DNA of 11,819 nucleotides from Rhodospirillales bacterium (GCA_021775275.1 JAJFIE010000202.1:1-11819); one strand, 5' to 3'; positions 1-8,790 are shown, numbered from the stretch's first letter. The notes: generated by a model from the letters alone, not told the origin. Translations and numbers: made by a program.

Positions 1-140
1 TCCACCGTCTGGCTGTTCAGCAGACCTTTTTCGACCAGCAGACTTTCCAGCGCCTTGACCCGCAAGGCCGGATCGGACGGCAGGTCCGTATGCAGTTGTC
101 CATGAATATCAATGATGCGCTGGGTATCGTGGCTGGTCAC
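1..140 (-). CDS. nthA: Nitrile hydratase alpha subunit, N-terminal fragment (runs off left edge)
   Basis: The enzyme hydrates nitriles to amides in the cytoplasm with a low-spin Fe(III) or Co(III) centre bound by the alpha subunit. Only the first 46 codons are present. The stretch RVKALESLLVEKGL (about residues 27-40), preceded by LPSDPA, is the characteristic N-terminal helix region of nitrile hydratase alpha chains. The metal-binding Cys cluster lies beyond the window, so activity and metal type cannot be judged. The start is a GTG at 138-140, because no in-frame ATG exists nearby. An AAGGA Shine-Dalgarno sits 7 nt upstream and supports it. The gene diverges from secA, and the beta subunit and activator would be expected further left. 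The related thiocyanate hydrolase gamma subunit shares this N-terminal region and is a less likely alternative. What is seen is the N-terminal motif; the function is inferred from family similarity recalled from memory. Confidence 0.82.
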   Translation of the reverse strand, partial: MTSHDTQRIIDIHGQLHTDLPSDPALRVKALESLLVEKGLLNSQTV

Positions 141-176
141 TCTGCGTTCCTTATCCGGGGTTTGTTCCAAAAACAG

Positions 177-185
177 ACTATAACA
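177..185 (-). promoter_or_regulatory. Extended -10 promoter candidate for the nitrile hydratase gene
   Basis: Read on the minus strand the sequence is TGTTATAGT, a TGn extension followed by a -10 box with five of six consensus matches. No convincing -35 lies 16-18 bp further upstream, which extended -10 promoters tolerate. Transcription would begin near 170 and give a leader of about 30 nt that includes the AAGGA ribosome site before the GTG start. This is a pattern match only. Confidence 0.4.
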
Positions 186-255
186 TTACCATCTTTTGTC
201 TTTGGGGAAACCCGCATGATCGCGGCCAAAACATCCGGGTTTGATCGGGGTTTCA

Positions 256-284
256 TTGACACTTCCCCCCTTCCCGCTTATGTC
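256..284 (+). promoter_or_regulatory. Possible secA promoter (TTGACA-N17-TATGTC)
   Basis: A perfect TTGACA at 256-261 is followed after exactly 17 bp by TATGTC at 279-284, which shares only the first three bases of the -10 consensus. The predicted start near 291 would give secA a leader of about 80 nt. The spacing and the strong -35 favour it and the poor -10 argues against it. The remaining bases between 141 and 371 show no reading frame with coding character and no hairpin terminator. Confidence 0.35.
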
Positions 285-371
285 TTTCCCCGCCCGCTCA
301 CTTAGTGTTCAGCAGGCCGCAAAATCGCAACACGGGCACCGCCCAAAGACCATCTCGGAGAACGTCCATTC

Positions 372-3095
372 ATGTTGGAAGCCATTGCCAAGCGACTGTT
401 CGGCAGCGCCAATGATCGGTATGTGAAGGACCTTCACAAATACGTCGATGCCATCAATGCAATGGAACCGGAGATGGAAGCTCTTTCCGATGATGACTTA
501 CGCGGACACACGGACCTTTACCGTAACCGCCTGAATGCGGGCGAAGCGGTGGATGACCTGATGGTAGAGGCCTTCGCTACCGTTCGCGAGGCCGCCAAAC
601 GCACCCTCGGCCAACGCCATTTTGATGTGCAGTTGCTGGGCGGTATTGTCCTGCACCGGGGGATGATTTCCGAGATGAAGACCGGTGAAGGCAAGACCCT
701 GGTCGCCACGCTGCCGGTATATCTGAATGCATTGAATGGCAAGGGCGCGCATGTGGTCACGGTAAACGACTATCTAGCCAGCCGCGATGCGGAGTGGATG
801 GGGCAGATTTATCGTTTTCTCGGCCTCACCGTGGGCTGCATCATTCCGGGCCTGGATGACGCACAACGTCAGGCCCAGTATGGCTGTGATGTGACCTACA
901 GCACCAATAACGAGCTCGGTTTTGATTACCTGCGCGATAACATGAAATTCCGCCTCGAAGATATGGTTCAGCGGGAATTCAATTTCGCCATCGTTGATGA
1001 AGTTGACTCCATCCTGATCGACGAAGCGCGTACGCCGCTTATCATTTCCGGCCCGACCGAGGATAACTCGGAACTCTACGGCGTCATCGACAAGCTGGTC
1101 CCCGAACTGGGCGACGAGGATTTCGAAAAAGACGAGAAGTCCCGTGGCGTCACCTTCACGGATGAAGGAACCGAGCACATGGAGCGACTGCTGGAGGAAG
1201 CGGGGCTGTTGCAGGAAGGCGGCCTCTACGACATCCAGAATATCTCGTTGATCCATCACGCCAACCAGGCGCTACGTGCCCATAAGCTGTTCACGCGCGA
1301 CACTGATTACATCGTCAAGGATGACAAGGTCATCATTATCGATGAGTTTACCGGGCGCATGATGGAAGGCCGCCGCTATTCGGAAGGTCTGCATCAGGCG
1401 CTGGAAGCCAAGGAGGGTGTGGAAATCCAGAACGAGAACCAGACCCTGGCGTCGATCACGTTCCAGAATTACTTCCGTCTGTATCCCAAGCTTGCCGGCA
1501 TGACAGGAACGGCCATGACCGAAGCCGGTGAATTTTCGGAAATCTACAAGCTCGACGCCATCGATATGCCCACCAATGTGCCGTGTATCCGCAACGACAT
1601 GGACGACGAGGTCTATCGTACAGAAGCGGAAAAACTCCTGGCTATTGTCGCCGAGATCGAGGAATGCCGCGAACGCGGCCAGCCGGTTCTTGTGGGCACA
1701 GTGACCATTGAGAAATCCGAGTTGATTTCGAGCATGCTGAAAAAACACAATATCCCCCATCATGTGCTGAATGCCCTCTATCACGAGCAGGAAGCCCAGA
1801 TCATTGCCCAGGCCGGTGGCCCCGGCGCCATCACCATCGCCACCAACATGGCGGGCCGCGGCACGGACATTCAGATGGGCGGCAACGTGGAAATGCGTGT
1901 GCAACAGGAAGCCGGCAAAATTGAAGACCCGGCCAAACGTCAGGCCATGGAAGATAAAATCCGCACCGAAGTAGAGGCCAACAGGAAAATCGCCCTGAAG
2001 GGCGGCGGGCTTTATGTGCTCGGCACCGAGCGGCACGAAAGCCGCCGCATCGACAATCAGTTACGTGGACGGTCGGGGCGTCAGGGTGATCCGGGCGCAT
2101 CGAAATTCTATCTGTCGCTCGAAGATGATCTTATGCGCATCTTCGGTTCGGAACGCATCGATTCCATGTTGCAGAAACTGGGCCTTGAAGACGGCGAAGC
2201 CATTGTCCATCCGTGGGTCAACAAGGCGCTGGAAAAAGCCCAGATGAAGGTCGAGGCGCGCAACTTCGAAATCCGCAAAAACCTTTTAAAGTTCGATGAC
2301 GTGATGAACGATCAGCGGAAAGTGATCTACGAGCAACGCAAGGAATTGATGGCGACGGATGACGTATCGCAGACCATCGTCGACATGCGTCACGACTCCA
2401 TCGAAAACATGGTCAGCATCTGCATCCCGGAAAAAGCCTATGCCGAACAATGGGACACAGACCACCTGCACGAGGAAACACTGCGCATCCTCGGCCTTGA
2501 TCTGCCGGTTCAGGACTGGGCCAGGGAAGAGGGCATCGCGGAGCAGGAAATCAAGGAGCGTCTGATTGACGCGGCGGACAGGAAGATGGCGGAAAAAGCC
2601 GCACGCTACTCGCCGGACGTGATGCGCAGTGTGGAAAAAAGCCTGCTTTTGCAGATCCTTGACCAGATGTGGAAAGAACATCTGTTGACGCTGGACCATC
2701 TACGACAGGGTATCGGCCTGCGCGCCTATGGGCAGCGCGACCCCTTGCGCGAATACCAGCGCGAAGCATTTAACCTGTTCAATGAAATGCTCGACAGCCT
2801 GCGCCAGAGAGTCACCTTGTTTTTGGCCCATGTGGAGCTTCAGATGGCGCCCAGCGAAGAAACCTTGCTGCCACGCGGTCAGGAAACCCGTGAATCCCGA
2901 CAGGACCCTGCTTTTGGCCAGTCAGATGATGACAACTCGCCAGAGGAACCCAACAGCGTTACCGTGACGTCCCGACGGCAAGACGGCGAGGTTGATCCCA
3001 ACGACCCAACCACATGGGGCCGCGTCCAGCGAAACGCCCTGTGTCCCTGCGGCGCCGGCAAAAAATATAAACACTGTCACGGCAAAGTTGTTTAG
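372..3095 (+). CDS. secA: Protein translocase subunit SecA
   Basis: SecA is the ATPase motor that pushes preproteins through the SecYEG channel at the inner membrane. The 907-residue product is full length (E. coli SecA is 901). Walker A is TGEGKT with the lysine at residue 108. Walker B is DEVD at 209-212, followed by the [12 protein letters not shown] stretch. The second nucleotide-binding fold carries the [10 protein letters not shown] and [13 protein letters not shown] motifs. The C-terminus ends in the zinc-binding SEC-C motif with Cys891, Cys893, Cys902 and His903, which in this family helps bind SecB and phospholipid. The start is the ATG at 372, which gives the standard [13 protein letters not shown]-terminus. 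A GGAG lies 11 nt upstream, slightly long. The gene diverges from nitrile hydratase, and its TAG overlaps the stop of the convergent hydratase gene. Nothing is missing from the catalytic core. Confidence 0.98.
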   Translation: MLEAIAKRLFGSANDRYVKDLHKYVDAINAMEPEMEALSDDDLRGHTDLYRNRLNAGEAVDDLMVEAFATVREAAKRTLGQRHFDVQLLGGIVLHRGMISEMKTGEGKTLVATLPVYLNALNGKGAHVVTVNDYLASRDAEWMGQIYRFLGLTVGCIIPGLDDAQRQAQYGCDVTYSTNNELGFDYLRDNMKFRLEDMVQREFNFAIVDEVDSILIDEARTPLIISGPTEDNSELYGVIDKLVPELGDEDFEKDEKSRGVTFTDEGTEHMERLLEEAGLLQEGGLYDIQNISLIHHANQALRAHKLFTRDTDYIVKDDKVIIIDEFTGRMMEGRRYSEGLHQALEAKEGVEIQNENQTLASITFQNYFRLYPKLAGMTGTAMTEAGEFSEIYKLDAIDMPTNVPCIRNDMDDEVYRTEAEKLLAIVAEIEECRERGQPVLVGTVTIEKSELISSMLKKHNIPHHVLNALYHEQEAQIIAQAGGPGAITIATNMAGRGTDIQMGGNVEMRVQQEAGKIEDPAKRQAMEDKIRTEVEANRKIALKGGGLYVLGTERHESRRIDNQLRGRSGRQGDPGASKFYLSLEDDLMRIFGSERIDSMLQKLGLEDGEAIVHPWVNKALEKAQMKVEARNFEIRKNLLKFDDVMNDQRKVIYEQRKELMATDDVSQTIVDMRHDSIENMVSICIPEKAYAEQWDTDHLHEETLRILGLDLPVQDWAREEGIAEQEIKERLIDAADRKMAEKAARYSPDVMRSVEKSLLLQILDQMWKEHLLTLDHLRQGIGLRAYGQRDPLREYQREAFNLFNEMLDSLRQRVTLFLAHVELQMAPSEETLLPRGQETRESRQDPAFGQSDDDNSPEEPNSVTVTSRRQDGEVDPNDPTTWGRVQRNALCPCGAGKKYKHCHGKVV

Positions 3096-3901
3096 AGCAT
3101 CACCCGAACGCTGCCGAGACCACCAATCTCCACATCGACCACATCACCTTCGTTTTCTGGCCACTTGGATTCCACCAGTGACCCGGTGAGGATGATCTCC
3201 CCGGCTTTCAGACGTTCACCGGCGGCATTCTTCAGGTTCGCCAGCCATGCGACAGCCTCAAGCGGATGACCGAGCACGTCGGCGCCAATCCCCCGTCCCA
3301 CTTCCACACCATTCAGCAGCGTGCGTCCTTCGATAGATTGCAGATCCAGATCACGCCACGCGGTGACCGGATCACCCAACACGCATCCGGCGCCGAAAAA
3401 GTCATCGGCCATGAGCGTCGGCGTACCCATGGCACGAAAATCCATATAACGGTCATCGACAATTTCAGCCGCGACCATGCAGGTATCGATGGCATGTCTG
3501 ACGCTTTCGCGGGTATGGGCTGCATCATTGACGTCCAAGTCCGCGCCGAGACGCACGGCGATCTCGCACTCAAGTCCAATCCGGGCAAAATCCGTCAATC
3601 GTAACGCCGCCTGGTGGTGGTAGACTGTCCCCGCCATGATGCCCCCGGTGCAAGGTTGCTGAATATTCAGAAATTCCTGCATCACCTGAGTGGTGCAACC
3701 GATCTTGTAGCCCACCCGCGCACCCAGACCGGCCGCTTCCAACCGGGCATGGATCAGGGGTTGTATGGCAAGGGCATCATCCGCTGAAACAGGGCGAATG
3801 CGTTGATCCAGTGGTTCCATCGCACGCGGACTCAGGCGATTTTTGGCCAGCACTTCGGCCGCACCTGAAATATCCGGTGTCGGTGAAGATACGGTCGACA
3901 T
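3092..3901 (-). CDS. 2-keto-4-pentenoate hydratase-like protein (fumarylacetoacetase superfamily)
   Basis: Members of this family (MhpD, DmpE, HpaH and oxalocrotonate decarboxylase relatives) add water to 2-hydroxydienoates in meta-cleavage pathways for aromatic compounds, using a divalent metal. The 269 residues match the usual length of about 260. Visible hallmarks are GYKIG at 64-68, the metal-ligand pattern ECE at 111-113 with the later AAEIVDDR around Glu146, [12 protein letters not shown] at 211-222 and ILTGSL at 237-242. Homology appears to begin around residue 11, so the first ten residues may be extra. The start is the ATG at 3899-3901, overlapping the preceding gene's TAA as TAATG, which suggests coupled translation. 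No ring-cleavage dioxygenase or aldolase partner lies next to it, so the true substrate is open. Decarboxylase activity is an alternative. The gene converges on secA. Confidence 0.85.
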   Translation of the reverse strand: MSTVSSPTPDISGAAEVLAKNRLSPRAMEPLDQRIRPVSADDALAIQPLIHARLEAAGLGARVGYKIGCTTQVMQEFLNIQQPCTGGIMAGTVYHHQAALRLTDFARIGLECEIAVRLGADLDVNDAAHTRESVRHAIDTCMVAAEIVDDRYMDFRAMGTPTLMADDFFGAGCVLGDPVTAWRDLDLQSIEGRTLLNGVEVGRGIGADVLGHPLEAVAWLANLKNAAGERLKAGEIILTGSLVESKWPENEGDVVDVEIGGLGSVRVML

Positions 3902-4239
3902 TACTGTATAACGCGTGCAGCCCGACCACCTCGCCGCCGACTTCCGCCCCCCTGCCCGGCATTAATTGCGCCATGTTTGCTGACCTGCTGCAACAATCCG
4001 ATGAGCTTTTGCGCCTCATCCGAGGGCGCACCCGTGCAGTGCGCGACCGTGGTGTCAAGAACGGTTCGGGCGGCAGAGGCAGGCTCTATGCTCTGTGGCA
4101 ATTTCATGAGCCAGGAGAGCAGAACGTCTTGCGCCGGACCAACAAAGGCGTTGGCATCTTCAAAAATCTGGTGCATCAGGTTCACCGGATCAAAATCCGG
4201 TCCCGGCTCACCCCGTTTGCGAGTCAAAAAATCAGTCAT
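3901..4239 (-). CDS. Small protein of unknown function, possibly frameshifted at a G6 run
   Basis: I do not recognise this protein. It has 112 residues from the ATG at 4237-4239. A TTG at 4267-4269 could add ten residues, but neither start has a strong ribosome site. Residues 1-90 look like a soluble, largely helical protein (hydrophobic stretch DVLLSWLMKLP, single Cys, no signal peptide). The last twenty residues turn abruptly Gly/Arg-rich (GGGSRRRGGRAARVIQ), and their codons lose the C/G third-position preference of neighbouring genes. The change falls at a six-G run (CCCCCC on the plus strand, 3947-3952). If one G is skipped, the frame continues as [17 protein letters not shown] with good codon use. 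As read here, the gene ends in TAA overlapping the hydratase start (TAATG) and probably shares its transcript, so a role near that enzyme is a guess from position alone. Confidence 0.55.
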   Translation of the reverse strand: MTDFLTRKRGEPGPDFDPVNLMHQIFEDANAFVGPAQDVLLSWLMKLPQSIEPASAARTVLDTTVAHCTGAPSDEAQKLIGLLQQVSKHGAINAGQGGGSRRRGGRAARVIQ

Positions 4240-4365
4240 CGTATGCGCACCATAGTCTCGTTCCGACAATAAACGCTAGGTCTGTTTGATCTGTTCGATT
4301 GACCTGCGACCGACTAAGATTTCGTCCCATCCGTCACCGATACCAAATAATATTTGAGGAATAGT

Positions 4366-5487
4366 ATGACGCAACCCTGTCCCGCCAACGTCGGTGATCC
4401 AGTCGAGCAGATTGAGACGCCGGCGTTGCTTGTCGATCTGGATGCCTATGAGCATAATCTGGATTGCATGGCGACGATCATTGCCGAGCACAACGTACGT
4501 TTTCGGCCCCACGCGAAAACCCACAAGTCACCCGAAATTGCTCTCGATCAGATCAAACGGGGCGCCATCGGTATTTGCTGCCAGAAAGTCAGCGAAGCGG
4601 AAATCATGGTTCAGGGTGGCGTGCCGGACGTGCTGGTCAGCAATCAGATTGTCGGGCGGGCGAAACTCCGACGTCTGGCCGCATTGGCGACATCAGTCCA
4701 CATCGCCGTCTGCGCCGATGACCCGGGGAATATTGCGGAGATCAATGCGGCGGCGGCAGAGGCAGAAGTTCGCCTGACTGTCCTGGTTGAAATTGACGTG
4801 GGTGCTGGTCGCTGTGGCGTACCACCGGGAAATCCGGCGTTGGAACTGGCCCAGGCGGTGGCATCCGCACCCAATCTTCAATTCGGCGGCCTCCAGGCCT
4901 ATCATGGCGGTGCACAGCATATCCGTAGCCATGAGGCGCGACGTTTAGCCATTGTTGAAGCCGCCGGAAAAACCTCTGACACCATCAAGCTGCTGGCGGG
5001 TGACGGGCTTGAATGCCCCATGGTAACCGGTGGCGGCACGGGATCGCTGGACATTGACCTTGAGTTGGGCGTCCTGAATGAATTGCAGGCCGGATCGTAC
5101 ATCTTCATGGATGCCGATTACGGGCGAAATTTTGATCGTGATGAAGCGCCCTTCACACCCTTCCGGAACAGCCTGTTTGTTCGTGCCTCGGTCATGAGCA
5201 CACCACGCAGTGGTGTGGCCATCATTGATGCGGGCCTGAAGGCCCTCGCTTTTGATTCAGGCAATCCGGAAATTTTTGGACGGTGTGGGGCGCATTATGT
5301 TGCGCCATCGGATGAGCACGGCAATCTGGAAGTATCCGGGGCCAACCCGTTGCTATTGGGAGAAGCTGTGACCCTGATCCCCGGACACTGTGACCCGACG
5401 GTGAACCTGTATGACTGGTACGTTGGCGTTCGCGGAGACGTGGTGGAACGAGTATGGCCCGTTGCTGCAAGGGGCGCGCTTTCCTGA
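4366..5487 (+). CDS. DSD1-family PLP enzyme, 3-hydroxy-D-aspartate / D-threonine aldolase-like
   Basis: This is a fold-type III (alanine racemase-like) PLP enzyme. Family members cleave D-3-hydroxyamino acids: D-threonine aldolase gives glycine plus acetaldehyde, and 3-hydroxy-D-aspartate aldolase (BhcC of the beta-hydroxyaspartate cycle) interconverts glycine plus glyoxylate and hydroxyaspartate. The 373 residues carry PHAKTHK with the PLP lysine at 51, CCQKVSEAE at 71-79, a glycine-rich phosphate-binding TGGGTGS at 221-227, NELQAGSY and FMDADYGR near 238-254, and GHCDPT at 340-345. In the last motif His341 and Asp343 fit the metal pair of aldolases rather than the His/Cys pair of eukaryotic D-serine dehydratase. 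From memory it resembles BhcC along its whole length. The start is the ATG at 4366 with GAGGA five bases upstream; an upstream in-frame TTG at 4354 overlaps that ribosome site and is rejected. Other bhc genes are absent. A DMT transporter follows after 99 bp. Confidence 0.85.
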   Translation: MTQPCPANVGDPVEQIETPALLVDLDAYEHNLDCMATIIAEHNVRFRPHAKTHKSPEIALDQIKRGAIGICCQKVSEAEIMVQGGVPDVLVSNQIVGRAKLRRLAALATSVHIAVCADDPGNIAEINAAAAEAEVRLTVLVEIDVGAGRCGVPPGNPALELAQAVASAPNLQFGGLQAYHGGAQHIRSHEARRLAIVEAAGKTSDTIKLLAGDGLECPMVTGGGTGSLDIDLELGVLNELQAGSYIFMDADYGRNFDRDEAPFTPFRNSLFVRASVMSTPRSGVAIIDAGLKALAFDSGNPEIFGRCGAHYVAPSDEHGNLEVSGANPLLLGEAVTLIPGHCDPTVNLYDWYVGVRGDVVERVWPVAARGALS

Positions 5488-5499
5488 ATTATTTATTAC

Positions 5500-5516
5500 C
5501 CATGGCTTGTCCATGG
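5500..5516. repeat. Repeated CCATGG pair, weak inverted repeat
   Basis: Two self-palindromic CCATGG hexamers at 5500-5505 and 5511-5516 flank a five-base spacer just after the aldolase-like gene. They could form a 6-bp hairpin, but no T run follows, so it is a poor terminator. An operator role for the transporter gene is equally unproven. It may be chance. Confidence 0.25.
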
Positions 5517-5586
5517 ATCACTTATATTAATCTAACACCAGATATGACACTGTCCGTGTTGGCCGAGATCAATAATGTGAGAGACC

Positions 5587-6477
5587 ATGTCGCAACGTTT
5601 GCCCGGAAATGCCTTTGCATTCGCCAGCATGATCACCTGGGCGACGGCCTTTCCGGCGACTGAAGCGCTTCTCGAGACATGGCATCCGTTGTCGATGTCC
5701 GTCGGGCGATTGCTGTTCGGCGGCCTCGTTTTGACCGCCTTTGTGGTCATGACGGGAAAAGTCCGTGAAATCATTCACGCACCATGGAAGAGAGTCTTCT
5801 TCATCGGCGGCGTCGCTCTGGGCGGCTCGACCATTGCCCTCAACTGGGGACTGGCATTATCAAATCCGGTTACCGCCGCTATCATCCTGACAGCCATGCC
5901 CGCAGTCGCCCTGATTGTCGAGGTTATTGCCGGAGAAGTGCGCCTGACACCAAAGCTTGTCGCCGGCATCGTATTGGCAGCCGCAGGTGGCGCGTGGGCC
6001 AGCCTGTCGGGGCAATCCGGCGTTATGGCATTCCAGGGCGGCGAGCCATTGCTGCTGATCTCCGTAGTCTTTTTCGTCTGGTATTCGCGCTCTGCGGTTC
6101 GGCAACTGCCCATGCTCTCCGCCACGGCAAAAAGCGGTCTGACACTCGCCATGGGTGGCGTGATGATTGGTATTGTGGTGGTGACATTGCATGTATCTGG
6201 TTTGGAGACTGTCACCTATGACTTTTCGCCCGGACCCTTTGCATTGATGCTATGGATTGCATGCGTGAGCAACGGTATCGCCATGGCCTTTTGGCTGGCG
6301 GGTGTGGAACGCATCGGCATGACCATCGCCGCCATTCATATGAATCTGGTGCCTTTTTATGTCATGCTTTTTGTCCTGATGTTGGGTGGTGAGGTATCCA
6401 TTGGCCAGGCCTCCGGCGCACTGCTGGTTATTGCAGGCGTTGTAATTTCCCAGTGGCGCACGACCGAAGCCAGCTAA
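5587..6477 (+). CDS. DMT superfamily EamA-type transporter
   Basis: This is an inner-membrane protein of the drug/metabolite transporter superfamily, usually an exporter of amino acids or other small metabolites. The 296 residues match the family's usual 280-310. The sequence shows two tandem EamA repeats of about five hydrophobic helices each. Repeat one (about 8-140) has the ITWATAFPATEAL start, helices near 36-56 and 70-90, and TAMPAVALIVEVIAGEV at 102-118. Repeat two (about 153-290) ends with NLVPFYVMLFVLMLGGEV and a last helix at 276-290. The MSQRLPGNAF start has only a weak GAGAG ribosome site. The gene sits 99 bp after the aldolase-like gene and 59 bp before the YihY-family gene, all on one strand, so co-transcription is possible. 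The substrate cannot be read from the sequence; an amino acid related to the neighbouring PLP enzyme is a positional guess. Confidence 0.88.
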   Translation: MSQRLPGNAFAFASMITWATAFPATEALLETWHPLSMSVGRLLFGGLVLTAFVVMTGKVREIIHAPWKRVFFIGGVALGGSTIALNWGLALSNPVTAAIILTAMPAVALIVEVIAGEVRLTPKLVAGIVLAAAGGAWASLSGQSGVMAFQGGEPLLLISVVFFVWYSRSAVRQLPMLSATAKSGLTLAMGGVMIGIVVVTLHVSGLETVTYDFSPGPFALMLWIACVSNGIAMAFWLAGVERIGMTIAAIHMNLVPFYVMLFVLMLGGEVSIGQASGALLVIAGVVISQWRTTEAS

Positions 6478-6536
6478 GGGTTCCGCAAAACGTTGATTGC
6501 CTTATACTTGACACGCATTATTAATGAGAGAAATCC

Positions 6537-7811
6537 ATGCACGATGGCATGCCATCACAGGCGGAACAGGGTAGTGAGCAAAATTCGGTAATCGGCAAAC
6601 TGATCGATTTCACCGGATATGCATGGGCGCGGTTCACGGAAGACCGGTGTTGGCGCATGGCGGCCGGCCTGAGCTACACATCCCTTCTCGCCGTGGTTCC
6701 ACTAACTGCTATCGCCTTTTCCATGCTGGCGGCATTCCCGGTTTTCGAAGGCATGCGCGAGAAGTTTCAGGATGCCGTCTTCGCGAACTTCCTGCCGCAA
6801 TCTGCCGAGGCCATGCGGAGCTACTTTGACCAGTTCATCCAGAACACCACGACGTTGTCCGCCGTGGGCATCATTGGTCTTGCCGCCACGGCAGTGCTGC
6901 TGTTAGGCACCATAGAAGCCGACCTTAACGCCATCTTCCGGGTCAAACGGCCCCGCCCTCTTATCCCCCGGCTTCTGGTCTTCTGGGCCATGATTACGCT
7001 GGGCCCATTGCTCGTGGGCGCCAGTTTCTCGTTGGCGACGTATCTGTTCATCGCCAGCGAATGGCTCGGGCTCGATGTGCTCGCCGGGCCGTTGGGCTGG
7101 GCAGGCCTGCTCGCGCCGACGCTGCTGATTATTGCGGGACTGAGCGCTTTTTTCATGGTTATCCCGAACCGTCATGTCCCGCCGCGTGCGGCACTGGCTG
7201 GCGGCGCCATTGCCGGTATTTTGTTTGCCTTGTTACGCAAGGTTTTTGGCTGGTACGTCAGCACGTTCCCGACCTATCAGAATGTCTATGGCGCGCTGTC
7301 GGTAGTGCCGATCTTTCTGATCTGGATGTATTTGTCGTGGAGCGTCGTCCTTCTCGGCGCGGTTATTACCACCACGCTGGGCGAATGGCGCCGGGCCGGT
7401 GGGCGGGAGCCCGCCGGTGATGTAATGGGTGCTGGGCGACTGAAGGACGCCCTTGCCGTTCTGACTGTTCTGGCTGAAGCCAGCCTCACCGGTCAGGTGG
7501 TCAGGCGCGCCGAACTTCTCAGAACTTCCGCCATGGCGGAAGGTCGCATGGAAAGGGCTCTCGAGGCATTGCGGACAAAAGATTTTATTCAGCCAACTGT
7601 AGACGACGGATGGATACTGTCGCGTGATTTAAGCAGGACGACGTTATTCGACCTGTTTGATGCCCTTTCCCTCGCCCCCAGTCTGCCAGAGGGAGGGTGT
7701 GCGGGCATTTCGGGTTATATCAGTGAAGCGCGGCACAGTATTCAACAGAACATGGACGTTCCGCTGGATGAATTGCTAAGTCAGGACAGTAATTCTCACG
7801 ACAGGCCGTGA
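6537..7811 (+). CDS. YihY/virulence factor BrkB family inner-membrane protein
   Basis: This family of multi-pass inner-membrane proteins is widespread and mostly of unsettled function. The older label ribonuclease BN is known to be wrong for E. coli YihY. The 424 residues divide in two. Residues about 20-285 are the BrkB core, with the [20 protein letters not shown] signature at 42-61, about six membrane segments (near 44-66, 108-127, 145-173, 188-210, 218-237 and 255-281), and the conserved [18 protein letters not shown] at 251-268. Residues about 295-424 are a soluble C-terminal extension with helical segments ([41 protein letters not shown]) that resemble a winged-helix fold, as in longer family members. 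The ATG at 6537 follows a weak GAGAG; a second ATG at 6549 is possible. Its TGA lies inside a 16-bp overlap with accA on the other strand. Confidence 0.88.
   Translation: MHDGMPSQAEQGSEQNSVIGKLIDFTGYAWARFTEDRCWRMAAGLSYTSLLAVVPLTAIAFSMLAAFPVFEGMREKFQDAVFANFLPQSAEAMRSYFDQFIQNTTTLSAVGIIGLAATAVLLLGTIEADLNAIFRVKRPRPLIPRLLVFWAMITLGPLLVGASFSLATYLFIASEWLGLDVLAGPLGWAGLLAPTLLIIAGLSAFFMVIPNRHVPPRAALAGGAIAGILFALLRKVFGWYVSTFPTYQNVYGALSVVPIFLIWMYLSWSVVLLGAVITTTLGEWRRAGGREPAGDVMGAGRLKDALAVLTVLAEASLTGQVVRRAELLRTSAMAEGRMERALEALRTKDFIQPTVDDGWILSRDLSRTTLFDLFDALSLAPSLPEGGCAGISGYISEARHSIQQNMDVPLDELLSQDSNSHDRP
7796..7811. repeat. Palindromic convergent gene overlap carrying two TGA stops
   Basis: TCACG at 7796-7800 and CGTGA at 7807-7811 pair across a six-base loop. 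The left arm contains the accA stop (TGA on the minus strand, 7796-7798) and the right arm the stop of the YihY-family gene (TGA, 7809-7811). The five-base stem has no T tract and is not a convincing terminator. Confidence 0.5.
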
Positions 7812-8752
7812 TGCCCCATTTCGAGAAATTTTTCACGCCGTTTCGCTTTAAGAACGCCACCATCAATACCGCCAATTTCACTCAATGAATCAGCGATAGC
7901 CTCACCCACAGCGGCAATGGTGACATCCGGCTCCCGGTGTGCGCCGCCCAGTGGCTCCGGAATGATCGTGTCAATTACCGCCAATTTGTAAAGATCTTGC
8001 GCGGTAAGACGCAGGGCCTCCGCCGCCTCCTTCGCCAAATCGCCATCGCGCCATAAAATCGAGGCGCAGCCCTCCGGTGAAATCACCGAATAGATGGAAT
8101 GCTCCAACATCATCACCGCATTCGCCACCGCCACTGCAATAGCGCCACCGGACCCGCCTTCACCGATCACAATACTGACCATCGGCACCTTCAGGGTGAG
8201 GCACACCTCAATACTGCGTGCAATCGCCTCGGCCTGACCGCGGGCCTCGGCATCAATCCCGGGGTATGCTCCCGGCGTGTCGACAAATGTAATCACCGGC
8301 AGCTTGAAATGATCCGCCATCTGCATCAAGCGCTGCGCCTTGCGGTACCCTTCCGGGCGCGCCATGCCAAAATTATGTTTGATCCGGCTATCCGTATCGA
8401 CGCCCTTTTCGTGACCGATGACAACAACGGAGCGCCCCTTGAATCGGCCAAGCCCCCCAATGATAGCCTGGTCTTCGGCAAAGGCGCGATCACCGGCCAG
8501 CGGTGTGAAGTCCTCGATTAATGAAGCGAGGTAATCCACCGTGTGTGGTCGATTGCTGTGACGCGCCACCTGGGCCTTTTGCCACGGTGTCAGTTTTGCG
8601 TAAGCCGATGTCAGTAACCTATCAACCTTGGTTTGAAGCTTGCTGACCTCGTCGGCGATATTCACTTCGCCAGCGCCACTTAAATGGCGCAACTCCTGGA
8701 TCTTACCTTCCAGTTCGGCGATTGGTTTTTCAAAATCGAGGTAGTTATGCAT
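7796..8752 (-). CDS. accA: Acetyl-CoA carboxylase carboxyltransferase subunit alpha
   Basis: AccA and AccD together transfer the carboxyl group from biotin-BCCP to acetyl-CoA and form malonyl-CoA, the committed step of fatty-acid synthesis in the cytoplasm. The 318 residues match E. coli AccA (319). The N-terminal [12 protein letters not shown] and the helical hairpin up to about residue 60 are typical. The crotonase-like core shows [10 protein letters not shown] at 156-165, [11 protein letters not shown] at 196-206 (oxyanion-hole glycines) and [12 protein letters not shown] at 225-236. The C-terminal [12 protein letters not shown] is also usual. The ATG at 8750-8752 is chosen because it gives the conserved N-terminus, although no good Shine-Dalgarno precedes it. 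The gene stands alone on its strand, as accA often does, converging on the YihY-family gene and diverging from the c-di-GMP regulator. Confidence 0.97.
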   Translation of the reverse strand: MHNYLDFEKPIAELEGKIQELRHLSGAGEVNIADEVSKLQTKVDRLLTSAYAKLTPWQKAQVARHSNRPHTVDYLASLIEDFTPLAGDRAFAEDQAIIGGLGRFKGRSVVVIGHEKGVDTDSRIKHNFGMARPEGYRKAQRLMQMADHFKLPVITFVDTPGAYPGIDAEARGQAEAIARSIEVCLTLKVPMVSIVIGEGGSGGAIAVAVANAVMMLEHSIYSVISPEGCASILWRDGDLAKEAAEALRLTAQDLYKLAVIDTIIPEPLGGAHREPDVTIAAVGEAIADSLSEIGGIDGGVLKAKRREKFLEMGHHGLS

Positions 8753-8790
8753 TCAATTAGCCATGGTTATTTCGACTATTCGACCAACAC

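Noticed and set aside
208..242. AAACCC/GGGTTT inverted repeat between nitrile hydratase and secA
   Set aside because: The stem is six bases with a 23-base loop and no T run, within chance expectation.
774..2036. Long minus-strand open frames opposite secA (774-1259, 1272-2036)
   Set aside because: They lie antisense within a full-length SecA, have no recognisable domain, and are explained by the codon bias of the real gene.
3811..4272. Plus-strand open frame opposite the hydratase and the small unknown gene
   Set aside because: It spans two minus-strand genes, has no ribosome site or domain, and reads as a shadow frame.
4299..4353. Possible promoter before the aldolase-like gene (TTGACC at 4299, TAAGAT at 4315, TAATAT at 4348)
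   Set aside because: None of the box pairs has acceptable spacing.
4354..4365. Upstream TTG start for the aldolase-like gene
   Set aside because: The TTG overlaps the GAGGA ribosome site that serves the ATG at 4366.
5544..5576. ATGACA ... AATAAT upstream of the DMT transporter gene
   Set aside because: Both boxes match well, but the 21-bp spacing is too long for a standard sigma-70 promoter.
6503..6536. Possible promoter before the YihY-family gene (TTGACA at 6508, TATACT at 6503)
   Set aside because: The perfect TTGACA has no -10 at 16-18 bp, and TATACT has no fitting -35. The two boxes overlap and cannot serve one promoter.
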